From: Acidobacteriota bacterium
Lineage (GTDB): Bacteria; Acidobacteriota; Aminicenantia; UBA2199
Length of the DNA: 10,801 bases
Direction of reading: 5' to 3'
Assembly: GCA_021817755.1 (NCBI GenBank)
Contig: JAKAGC010000072.1
Span: 1-10,801 of the forward strand
The notes beneath the pieces were generated by a model, which was not told where the DNA came from, searched no databases, and worked only from the letters and a program-made list of their open reading frames with translations. The position numbers and the translations under genes were made by a program. Of this stretch, positions 1-5,888 are shown one piece after another (position 1 is the first letter of the stretch; the number at the start of each line of letters is the position of its first letter).

Positions 1-687
1 GTATTGATCGATATCCTTTCTATTATTCCAACTGGTTAACCAAGCGGGATCTTCCTTGTAGTAATAAGGAGCGGTTCTGAACTGACCGTTTTTCCTATCA
101 TACCAAAAGGCTTTACCGAGTCTTCCACCGGGTAAAATCGCTCCCCTGTCTTTATAGGAAATACTGAATACGCGATTTTTTCTATTGGACGACATGATAA
201 ATTCATCGCCGATTGTGGAGGTTAATAATTGGTAGGGTCCATATATTTCAACTTTTTTTTGTGGATCAGACGGATCGGTTTCAAATATGGAGGTAGAAAA
301 CACCTTTTGTTTGTTTTCTTGATCGAACCAGCTATTACCTGTTATTCCATGAACAGAGGGGGTAGTCCCTGTGAATATGGTTGCATGACCAACGGCTGTA
401 ATGGTGGTTGCATACCCGTAGCGTGCATTTTGATACCATGTTCCATGATTGATTAAATAGCGAAATCCATCATCTTTAAAGCGGTTTTCCATCCTGGTGA
501 TAATATCTGCTCTAAGTTGATCGATAACAACCATAACAACAAGACGGATGTCCTTGTCTTTTTGGGGGTTACTTTTACAGCACCCGGCTGTTGTTAAAAC
601 AATAAATGTGAAGGAAGTAATAAAAAATAAAATGAAAAAAGAACGGGTATATTTTTTCAGAGTCTTAAAGGGTTTGAAAACGGACAT
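1..687 (-). CDS. PafA-type alkaline phosphatase lipoprotein, N-terminal 229 residues (runs off left edge)
   Basis: Probable exported phosphate monoesterase of the alkaline phosphatase superfamily, type I phosphodiesterase/PafA branch. The visible 229 residues begin with a basic N-terminus, a hydrophobic stretch (about 17-33) and a lipobox-like TAGC with Cys36, so it is likely lipid-anchored. Motifs seen: VVIDQLR with Asp56 (metal ligand), the ATTITAVGHAT loop with Thr97 as the likely nucleophile, GITGNSW with Asn118, and YKDRGAI with Lys179 and Arg181. From memory, these sit at nearly constant offset from Asp38, Thr79, Asn100, Lys162 and Arg164 of PafA; the Lys/Arg pair is typical of monoesterases in this family rather than diesterases. 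The start ATG (687-685) has a GGAGGTG ribosome site at 701-695. The family is usually about 540-560 residues, so more than half lies outside the window, including the other metal ligands. Divergent to the ECF sigma gene. Confident in the superfamily, fairly confident in the subtype. Confidence 0.9.
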   Translation of the reverse strand, partial: MSVFKPFKTLKKYTRSFFILFFITSFTFIVLTTAGCCKSNPQKDKDIRLVVMVVIDQLRADIITRMENRFKDDGFRYLINHGTWYQNARYGYATTITAVGHATIFTGTTPSVHGITGNSWFDQENKQKVFSTSIFETDPSDPQKKVEIYGPYQLLTSTIGDEFIMSSNRKNRVFSISYKDRGAILPGGRLGKAFWYDRKNGQFRTAPYYYKEDPAWLTSWNNRKDIDQY

Positions 688-715
688 TTTGGGTCACCTC
701 CAATAAATTAAAATT

Positions 716-744
716 ATTATAGATGATTTTATCTTTTATTTCAA
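716..744 (-). promoter_or_regulatory. Sigma-70-type promoter for the phosphatase gene
   Basis: On the minus strand, TTGAAA (744-739) is followed by a 17-base spacer and a perfect TATAAT (721-716). This puts the start of transcription near 709, about 20 bases upstream of the start codon, leaving room for the GGAGGTG ribosome site at 701-695. It is a near-consensus housekeeping promoter, found by eye. Confidence 0.65.
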
Positions 745-749
745 CTTTT

Positions 750-779
750 TTGAGAGTCCTCCTGTATATGTGATATGAT
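750..779 (+). promoter_or_regulatory. Candidate promoter for the ECF sigma operon
   Basis: TTGAGA (750-755), an 18-base spacer and TATGAT (774-779) form a moderate housekeeping promoter. Transcription would start near 786, leaving a leader of only about 14 bases. Its -35 box lies 5 bases from the -35 box of the divergent phosphatase promoter, so the two probably compete or share regulation. An alternative ECF-like reading of the same stretch is given in the findings. Confidence 0.4.
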
Positions 780-799
780 AAGTAATCGAGAAAAAAAAT

Positions 800-1381
800 A
801 TGGAAAATAAACAGGACAACGAATTGATGTATCTGGTAGCGGAAAAAAATACGCAGGCCTTGAAGATAATATATAAGAGGTATGAAATGCGGGTTTTTAA
901 TTTTATTTACAGATACACAGGAAGCCGCGGGGTCGCACAGGAGTTGATCCAGGAAACATTTACACGGCTCTGGTTTTCTGCCCATTTGTTCGATGAACGG
1001 AAAGGAAACTTTAAAGGATGGCTGTATACGATGGCACTAAATATTACGAGAAATGAAATGTCGAAAAAGGAGTATTTATATGGTTTCAAAGTGATGGATG
1101 AAACCGTGCAACATTTGTCAACTAATAATAATGGGATACGAGAGACACCTGAACAGCTATATGAAGAATCTGAAACTCGAAATTCGGTAATAAATGCCCT
1201 GACTCAACTTAAACCGTACATCCGCGAAGTCATCATCCTGAAAAATTACGACCACCTGAAATTTAAAGAGATAGCAGAGGTCACAGGTGCACCTGAAGGC
1301 ACAGTAAAAGCAAGATATCTCAAAGGGATTGATATTTTAAAAGCTATTTTGAATCCAAAGGAGGTAATTAATCATGTGTAA
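800..1381 (+). CDS. ECF-family RNA polymerase sigma factor
   Basis: A 193-residue extracytoplasmic-function sigma factor that would direct RNA polymerase to a small regulon. Region 2 spans about residues 20-87: the core-binding part (YKRYEMRVFNFIYRYTG), the AQELIQETFTRLW helix, and the -10-recognising part ending at GWLYTMALNITRNEM. A variable linker (about 95-125) leads to region 4 (about 130-185), with LKPYIREVIILKNYDHLKFKEIAE and the helix-turn-helix APEGTVKARYLKGIDIL. Length is typical and no C-terminal extension is present. The start ATG is preceded by a weak ribosome site (only GAG at 788-790, then eight A). The frame has a stop at 779-781, so no longer start exists; Met10 is an alternative but would clip the N-terminal helix. 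The 3' end overlaps the anti-sigma gene by 8 bases, implying coupled translation. Target promoters are unknown. Confidence 0.93.
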   Translation: MENKQDNELMYLVAEKNTQALKIIYKRYEMRVFNFIYRYTGSRGVAQELIQETFTRLWFSAHLFDERKGNFKGWLYTMALNITRNEMSKKEYLYGFKVMDETVQHLSTNNNGIRETPEQLYEESETRNSVINALTQLKPYIREVIILKNYDHLKFKEIAEVTGAPEGTVKARYLKGIDILKAILNPKEVINHV

Positions 1382-1898
1382 TATAAATAAAAACCGTCTG
1401 TTGGCTTTATATTTTCATGAAGGAACCGAACGGGAAGATAAGAAAATCCGGGGCCATGTGGAACAGTGCTCGGAATGTAGGGATTACCTTCTGCAATTGG
1501 AAGAGACCACGAATTTACTGAATAGTGTAACAGAAGTAAAACCGCTTGATGGAACCCTTGATATGATCGTTGACACATTACCTTTAAATGCACCGGAAAA
1601 TATTCAAACGGTGGAATGGGCGAAAACGGATATATTGCCGCTGAAATCGATTATTTCAATTGTGGGGATACTGCTTTTCATAACAGGAAGCCTTGTGTTT
1701 CTCTATTTCTTTCATGATAAGCTGGATTTCTTGCCGTTCTGGGATGCATTGGAAAAAAGTTGGGCGGGAAAATACCTGGGATCATGGGGGATGGCAGCGA
1801 TTTTGTTTTTCCTGTTCGGAACCTTCATCTCTATGGCTTTAACACCGGTTTTAATACTGGAAAATCAATCGAAAAAATACAGATACTATTTTGGTTAA
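1374..1898 (+). CDS. Membrane-anchored zinc-finger (ZAS/zf-HC2-type) anti-sigma factor
   Basis: A 174-residue protein with a cytoplasmic N-terminal anti-sigma domain and two predicted membrane helices. The ZAS signature HxxxCxxC is present at His28, Cys32 and Cys35 (HVEQCSEC). In the family this motif, with a further ligand, binds zinc and clamps the sigma factor. Hydrophobic segments lie at about 90-113 and 138-162, joined by a short loop of about 25 residues containing several Trp. With two helices both termini would be cytoplasmic, and there is no sizeable outer domain to sense a signal; sensing would have to come from a partner, plausibly the next gene's product. It overlaps the sigma gene by 8 bases and has a strong AGGAGGT ribosome site (1359-1365), 8 bases before the ATG, inside the sigma gene. 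The domain call is firm; pairing with the adjacent sigma factor is inferred from order and overlap. Confidence 0.87.
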   Translation: MCNINKNRLLALYFHEGTEREDKKIRGHVEQCSECRDYLLQLEETTNLLNSVTEVKPLDGTLDMIVDTLPLNAPENIQTVEWAKTDILPLKSIISIVGILLFITGSLVFLYFFHDKLDFLPFWDALEKSWAGKYLGSWGMAAILFFLFGTFISMALTPVLILENQSKKYRYYFG

Positions 1899-1913
1899 CT
1901 AAAGGAGGTAACC

Positions 1914-2948
1914 ATGGAAAGAAAGAAAATAATTTTTATAATTGGGTTGATAACACTTGTTATATTTGTTATTTCAGGTAGTTTAATGATCTATAAAGCG
2001 CTCTATGAAATCAGATTGGGAAAAACTGAATCCGTCCTTAAAATGGATAGGATGGCAAAAGCAAAGGATTATTATCAACAGTACCTGGATAGGATGGCAA
2101 GGAAAATAACAGTTTTACCTGTAAATCCGAATATAATCAGTGAAATCCAAACGACTCTTTATAAAAAAGAATCACAGGTTGTGTGTTATCTCTGGTTAAG
2201 CGATAAAACAGGGGGGTTGGTGTTCGGTATCCCCTCCCATGTGTTTACACGATTGAATAAACGATATGAAAAAGAAAAAGCATTATTCGAAAAAGACGAT
2301 TATTACTCGGATAAGAATGATTACATTATAAATAATCTGAGCGAGGATAGCAGCGGTTGGCATTTTCATTACCGGCATTTTTTAGGGAGTTGGGAAACCT
2401 TTGAACCGGTATTGTTATCCGCAGCAGTTGTAGGAAGCGACGGGCAGATGATAGGCGATTTGTACATTAAATTTTATGATGCGCATCCGGGGGCTCAGTA
2501 TGATCAGGTATTGTATCAATCGGTATTTCCAACAGCGCAGGTTCTATTGGTTTTATCAGGAATATTCCTCTGGTTTTTACTTCCATCCTGGGTCTATATC
2601 GATGCGCGTCAGCGTGATATGAAACGGGCATTTATGTGGTCGTTGGTTACATTGATATCATTGATATTCGGACTGGTTATATACCTGATAACACGTCCTT
2701 CGGGATATAAAACATTTCATTGCCCGAACTGCCACGGAGAATTGAATGGAACAAAAGCATTTTGCCCTCACTGTGGAATGGATTTATCGAGCGCTTTTTG
2801 CCCTCAATGTCAGTACCCGATAAAAGCAGAATGGGAATATTGCCCGGCATGCCGCTTTGATATCCATCAAAAAGAAATGCATGAAATCGAAAATACAGGA
2901 GAACAATTGCTTCCGGCTGAAAGAGAGGAGAGGGAAGAGAATGAATAG
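1914..2948 (+). CDS. Membrane protein with extracytoplasmic domain and C-terminal double zinc ribbon
   Basis: A 344-residue protein that I do not recognise as a named family. Layout: basic N-terminus and membrane helix at about 6-27; a soluble region of about 180 residues (28-206), opening with a charged helix and containing LWLSDKTGGLVFGIP and VVGSDGQMIGDLYIKF, vaguely like a Cache-type sensor fold; hydrophobic segments at about 207-227 and 239-260; then two CxxC-x10-CxxC knuckles (Cys270/273/284/287 and Cys296/299/310/313), a classic double zinc ribbon; and a Glu-rich tail. The WVYIDARQRDM loop between the last two helices resembles a module often seen before zinc ribbons in bacterial membrane proteins. 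The start is firm: AAGGAGGT lies just upstream. It follows the anti-sigma gene by 15 bases, so it is probably the sensor or an effector of the sigma cassette. Three helices leave the side of the zinc ribbon uncertain. Confidence 0.75.
   Translation: MERKKIIFIIGLITLVIFVISGSLMIYKALYEIRLGKTESVLKMDRMAKAKDYYQQYLDRMARKITVLPVNPNIISEIQTTLYKKESQVVCYLWLSDKTGGLVFGIPSHVFTRLNKRYEKEKALFEKDDYYSDKNDYIINNLSEDSSGWHFHYRHFLGSWETFEPVLLSAAVVGSDGQMIGDLYIKFYDAHPGAQYDQVLYQSVFPTAQVLLVLSGIFLWFLLPSWVYIDARQRDMKRAFMWSLVTLISLIFGLVIYLITRPSGYKTFHCPNCHGELNGTKAFCPHCGMDLSSAFCPQCQYPIKAEWEYCPACRFDIHQKEMHEIENTGEQLLPAEREEREENE
2044..2100 (+). repeat. Pair of exact 15-base direct repeats, 42 bases apart, inside the zinc-ribbon membrane protein gene
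   Basis: TGGATAGGATGGCAA occurs at 2044-2058 and again at 2086-2100. The period of 42 bases is 14 codons, in frame, and gives a repeated MDRMAK / LDRMARK motif two heptads apart in the helix just after the first membrane segment. The sequence between the copies is not repeated. Confidence 0.8.
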
Positions 2949-3000
2949 AACAAACCGGGAAGGATTATAAAAAAGAAAGAAATCAAACGTTTTTTGGGGG

Positions 3001-3034
3001 TAAAGGGGGCGGTTTTTCAAAAAAGCCCCCTTTA
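3001..3034. terminator. Perfect 10-bp hairpin between convergent operons
   Basis: TAAAGGGGGC (3001-3010) pairs perfectly with GCCCCCTTTA (3025-3034) around a 14-base loop whose own TTTTT and AAAAA can extend the stem. It lies 52 bases past the stop of the zinc-ribbon protein and just downstream of the mutase stop on the other strand, the expected place for a bidirectional terminator. Neither side is followed by a long T run. Confidence 0.6.
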
Positions 3035-3053
3035 AATATCAATCGGCTTTTTT
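3019..3053. terminator. Overlapping 9-bp hairpin with T-runs on both strands
   Basis: AAAAAAGCC (3019-3027) pairs perfectly with GGCTTTTTT (3045-3053) around a 17-base loop. Each strand's transcript would end in a six-T run, as in A-stem/T-tail bidirectional terminators. It shares bases with the GC-rich hairpin at 3001-3034, so the two cannot form together. The mutase stop codon (3041-3039) lies in its loop, so in that direction it overlaps the last codons. Only three GC pairs make it weak alone. Confidence 0.45.
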
Positions 3054-4391
3054 CTCAATCCATGAGCGAAGATCGGCAATGATTTTATCAATCTGGTCTT
3101 CCTTCCCTTCGGCGACGATGCGGAGAACGGGTTCGGTATTTGATGAACGGACATGGAACCAGTAGTTCTCTTCATCGACGCGGAGACCATCGAGGGTATT
3201 TCCATTGGGGTGTTTGTCTTTGAGTATGGAGATAATTTTATGGGCACCGGATTTGGAGAGAGGTATTACAGTCTTAATCATTTTCAGTGTGGGTAATTCG
3301 GCTGCGATTTCAGAAATCCTTTTATCATAAAAAGCCATACAGTCGAGAACGAGTGCCATACCTGTAAATGAATCCCGGCAGTAATGGACTTCAGGAATAA
3401 TAATACCTCCGTTTCCTTCACCGCCTGCAATAGCGTTTTCTTTTTGCATATATTCGACGACATTGATTTCCCCGACTGGGGATTTTATAACCTTAAAACC
3501 GAAACGGTCGGCCACATGTTCTGTAATTCTGGAAGTGGAAAGATTCACAACTATCTTGCCGGGTTTTTTCCTTGAAAGATATCCGAAGAGGGCAACAGCA
3601 AGGGTGAGTTCACCGCCGAAAGCGCGTCCGGTTTCGTCGAGGATACACAAACGGTCTCCGTCTGAATCCTGGGCAAAACCGATATCGAAATTTTTTTCTT
3701 TCATATATTGAGACGTCACTTCGAGATTGGCTTCAGTGGGTTCGGGATTTCGTGGGAATTTATTTCCAACCTCATCATTAATCATGTGGACTTCGCAACC
3801 GAGTTCTTCAAGGAATTCTTTATCATAAATAGATCCGACACCGCCGCCGGGATCAACGAGTACTTTAAAGCGTTTCTTTCGAATTCGGTCGATGTCGATA
3901 ATTTTCATTATTTTTTTCTTGTGAACACGAAACGCATCATGAACGGTTTCAATATCAGGAAAACGGTTTTCGGAAGGAATTTTAAAGCTTCCCTGGTAAT
4001 AGATATCGATGAGATTTAATGCAGTGAAAGGAAAGAGGAAAAGGCCATTTTCATCGACGAATTTAATACCATTCCATTGTTCGGGATTATGGGATGCGGT
4101 AATAATAATACCGCCATTGAGTTTTCGCTCTTTGACAAAAATTTCCAGGGAAGGAGTGGGAAGGATGAAGGTATCGACGGGTGTAATTTCAGAAAAGATA
4201 AGGCCTGAAAAAACGGCTCGTTTAATCATTTGGCCGGTGGGCCGAGTGTCTGTAGCGACTGCAACACGACCGCTACCGATAAGTGTTGAGAAAGCGCGAG
4301 TGAGATTGACGACTTGTTCGGGAGCAAGGGTTTCCCCGATTATACCGCGAATACCGGAGATACCGATTTTAATATTCTGTATGCGTTTCAT
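3039..4391 (-). CDS. Alpha-D-phosphohexomutase (phosphoglucosamine/phosphomannomutase type), catalytically intact
   Basis: A 450-residue cytoplasmic enzyme that would interconvert hexose-6-phosphate and hexose-1-phosphate, feeding UDP-GlcNAc, GDP-mannose or related sugar nucleotides. All four active-site motifs are present in order: TASHNP with the phosphoserine Ser100; DSDGDR with Mg ligands Asp242, Asp244 and Asp246; the sugar-binding GEGNGG at 324-329; and the phosphate-binding RSSNTEP at 415-421. The N-terminal ISGIRGIIGETLAPE resembles archaeal-type GlmM/ManB more than the classical bacterial GlmM. Substrate cannot be fixed from motifs: glucosamine, mannose and glucose phosphates are all possible. 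The start ATG is one base after the stop of the upstream paralogue, whose last codons carry AGGAG, implying translational coupling. The usual family length (about 440-460) is met. It is the second gene of a two-gene unit and ends at the convergent terminators. Confidence 0.93.
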   Translation of the reverse strand: MKRIQNIKIGISGIRGIIGETLAPEQVVNLTRAFSTLIGSGRVAVATDTRPTGQMIKRAVFSGLIFSEITPVDTFILPTPSLEIFVKERKLNGGIIITASHNPEQWNGIKFVDENGLFLFPFTALNLIDIYYQGSFKIPSENRFPDIETVHDAFRVHKKKIMKIIDIDRIRKKRFKVLVDPGGGVGSIYDKEFLEELGCEVHMINDEVGNKFPRNPEPTEANLEVTSQYMKEKNFDIGFAQDSDGDRLCILDETGRAFGGELTLAVALFGYLSRKKPGKIVVNLSTSRITEHVADRFGFKVIKSPVGEINVVEYMQKENAIAGGEGNGGIIIPEVHYCRDSFTGMALVLDCMAFYDKRISEIAAELPTLKMIKTVIPLSKSGAHKIISILKDKHPNGNTLDGLRVDEENYWFHVRSSNTEPVLRIVAEGKEDQIDKIIADLRSWIEKKAD

Positions 4392-4392
4392 T

Positions 4393-5700
4393 TTAGATCA
4401 CCAGCTCCTTGATACGAGCAATCTCATCAGAAATACTTTCGCCTTCACCAACGATACGGATCATGGAAACTGTAGCGGATGCGCGTATGCATAACCAATC
4501 TTCACCGTTTCTGATATAGAAACCATCCTTTAAACGGACAGTTGGGGTGTAAAGATTACCAATGCGTTCGAGGATTTTATATATTTTTGTCTGAGGAAGA
4601 AATAGGGTTTCTTTATATATACGGGGAGGAACGAATTGGGAAGCGATATAAGAAAGAGAAACTTTGTTTTGGTGTAGGTATTGGATTATGGTCCTGATAA
4701 AATAGAAGGAGTCGAAACCGGATGAAAAGGGAGAGTAAATAATACTACCGCTTCCTTCTCCTCCGATGGTAGTCTTCAAATCTTGAACAGATTGAACGAC
4801 CTGGGGTTGCCCGACATCGGTACGAAAAACCCTGGAATTGAATTTTTTAGCGACCTGGTCGATGGTATTTGAAGTAGAGTAATTGGTTACGATATGGCTT
4901 TTTTCTTTTTCAAGGATAATAGAAGCAAATATAGGAAGTGTGAGCTCTTCGGAGTGAGGTTGTCCATATTCATCTACGACAAGAACACGGCTTGCATCGC
5001 TATTTAGGAGAAACCCGCCATCGCTTCCGGTTTCTCGAACGATGGTACCGAGTAATTGGGCATTGAGAATGGTAGGCTCGGGATCTTTTTCCATAATATT
5101 GGTTTTGCTGCTGAAAATAGGGATCATTTTCACATGAAGAGCAAGGGATAATTTTTCGATAATATCTTCGGTGAATCCATTGGAGCAATCGACAACGAAT
5201 TTGGGGAATTTATCGGATTTTTCGTTTATAGAAAGCGCATTAAAATAGCTTTCTGGAGGGCTTTCCTGTTGGGAGTAAGTGCCGATCCGGTCATATTTTC
5301 TAGTGATAAATCGCCCGGAATGATACACATTGAAAAACTCTTCGCCTTCGATATGGTTTATATAAGATCCTTCAGCATTAAGAAAAATAAGGCAATTCCA
5401 ATCGAAGGTATTATGTCCGGCAGTAATGGATACACCACCTGAGCATGAGGCATTCTTGATAAGCCATTGAAGGATAGGGGTGGGGAGATTTCCATAATCG
5501 ATGACATTGGAACCAGCGGCTGTGAGACCTGCGATTAATGCTTCTCGGATGAATTTACCGGAAGGCCGGGAATCGGAGCTGATAAGAATATCGCCTCCGC
5601 CGATATAATTGGAATAAGCCTGGGCAAATTCGACAACACGGGAAGGGGATAGTTCATGAAATTTCCCGCGAATTCCTGAAATACTAAGTTTGATAGCCAT
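4393..5700 (-). CDS. Phosphohexomutase paralogue with degenerate active site (probable pseudoenzyme)
   Basis: A 435-residue full-length homologue of the alpha-D-phosphohexomutases, with fold landmarks ISGIRGKF (N-terminus), SSDSRPSGK and GGEGSGS (313-319). Three key motifs are altered. TASHNP is TAGHNT, so the catalytic serine is Gly95. DxDGDR is NSDASR (233-238), losing two of three metal-binding aspartates. The phosphate loop RxSNTEP is RASATVS (406-412). The reading frame is open throughout with no frameshift, so it appears maintained rather than decaying. Normal mutase catalysis is unlikely; it may bind sugar phosphate, pair with the active neighbour, or regulate it. I chose ATG 5700-5698, with AGGT upstream and the usual MAIKLSISGIRG start. 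A TTG at 5757 would add 19 residues but lacks a ribosome site and overlaps the promoter. It is the first gene of the unit, one base from the intact paralogue. Confidence 0.85.
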   Translation of the reverse strand: MAIKLSISGIRGKFHELSPSRVVEFAQAYSNYIGGGDILISSDSRPSGKFIREALIAGLTAAGSNVIDYGNLPTPILQWLIKNASCSGGVSITAGHNTFDWNCLIFLNAEGSYINHIEGEEFFNVYHSGRFITRKYDRIGTYSQQESPPESYFNALSINEKSDKFPKFVVDCSNGFTEDIIEKLSLALHVKMIPIFSSKTNIMEKDPEPTILNAQLLGTIVRETGSDGGFLLNSDASRVLVVDEYGQPHSEELTLPIFASIILEKEKSHIVTNYSTSNTIDQVAKKFNSRVFRTDVGQPQVVQSVQDLKTTIGGEGSGSIIYSPFSSGFDSFYFIRTIIQYLHQNKVSLSYIASQFVPPRIYKETLFLPQTKIYKILERIGNLYTPTVRLKDGFYIRNGEDWLCIRASATVSMIRIVGEGESISDEIARIKELVI

Positions 5701-5745
5701 TGTTACCTGCTTCGTGGGATTTGTGTGGACAATACCCACTTTTTT

Positions 5746-5774
5746 ATTATATATCAAAGAACCATTGAAAGCAA
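5746..5774 (-). promoter_or_regulatory. Sigma-70-type promoter for the phosphohexomutase pair
   Basis: On the minus strand, TTGCTT (5774-5769), a 17-base spacer and a perfect TATAAT (5751-5746) form a good housekeeping promoter. Transcription would begin near 5739, leaving a leader of about 38 bases before ATG 5700. This rules against the upstream TTG at 5757 as a start on this transcript. Confidence 0.6.
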
Positions 5775-5841
5775 TCGTATCAAAAACCTCTTATTTAAAA
5801 GATAAATATGAATGCATCTTGTTATTTTTTTTCATATAAAC

Positions 5842-5870
5842 TGTAACAAGAAAATTTGTTATGATATAAT
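5842..5870 (+). promoter_or_regulatory. Extended -10 promoter for the TPR/propeller operon
   Basis: TGATATAAT (5862-5870) is a perfect TATAAT with the TGn extension. The matching -35 position (5842-5847, TGTAAC) is poor, as is common with extended -10 promoters. Transcription would start near 5877, giving a very short leader before the ATG at 5889, with the GAGGTG ribosome site (5880-5885) almost at the 5' end. Confidence 0.5.
5844..5861. promoter_or_regulatory. Candidate operator: inverted repeat between -35 and -10
   Basis: TAACAA (5844-5849) and TTGTTA (5856-5861) form a perfect 6-bp inverted repeat with a 6-base spacer, lying mostly in the spacer of the extended -10 promoter and touching its -35 position. 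A third copy, CTTGTTA (5818-5824), is a 7-bp inverted match to TAACAAG (5844-5850). The position suits a repressor site, but the region is AT-rich and chance is possible. Confidence 0.3.
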
Positions 5871-5888
5871 TTATAAGTTGAGGTGAAA

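Noticed and set aside
229..456. 75-residue open frame on the plus strand
   Set aside because: It lies antisense within the phosphatase gene, whose minus-strand motifs are clear, and it has no family features or good ribosome site.
665..985. 106-residue minus-strand frame crossing the divergent promoter region and the sigma gene
   Set aside because: It overlaps both the phosphatase start and the sigma gene in other frames, has no recognisable domain, and its start lies inside the sigma coding region.
4009..4494. 161-residue plus-strand frame antisense to the mutase pair
   Set aside because: It mirrors the well-supported minus-strand mutase genes, and its translation resembles no protein family.
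4393..5700. Calling the degenerate mutase a pseudogene
   Set aside because: The frame is full-length with no stops or shifts, fold landmarks and the GEGSG loop are intact, and it has a promoter and coupled partner, so a maintained pseudoenzyme is more likely.
5755..5757. TTG as the start codon of the degenerate mutase
   Set aside because: No ribosome site, it sits next to the -10 box, and the added 19 residues do not match the family's N-terminus.
5883..5885. GTG as the start codon of the TPR/propeller gene
   Set aside because: This GTG is part of the GAGGTG ribosome site for the ATG at 5889.
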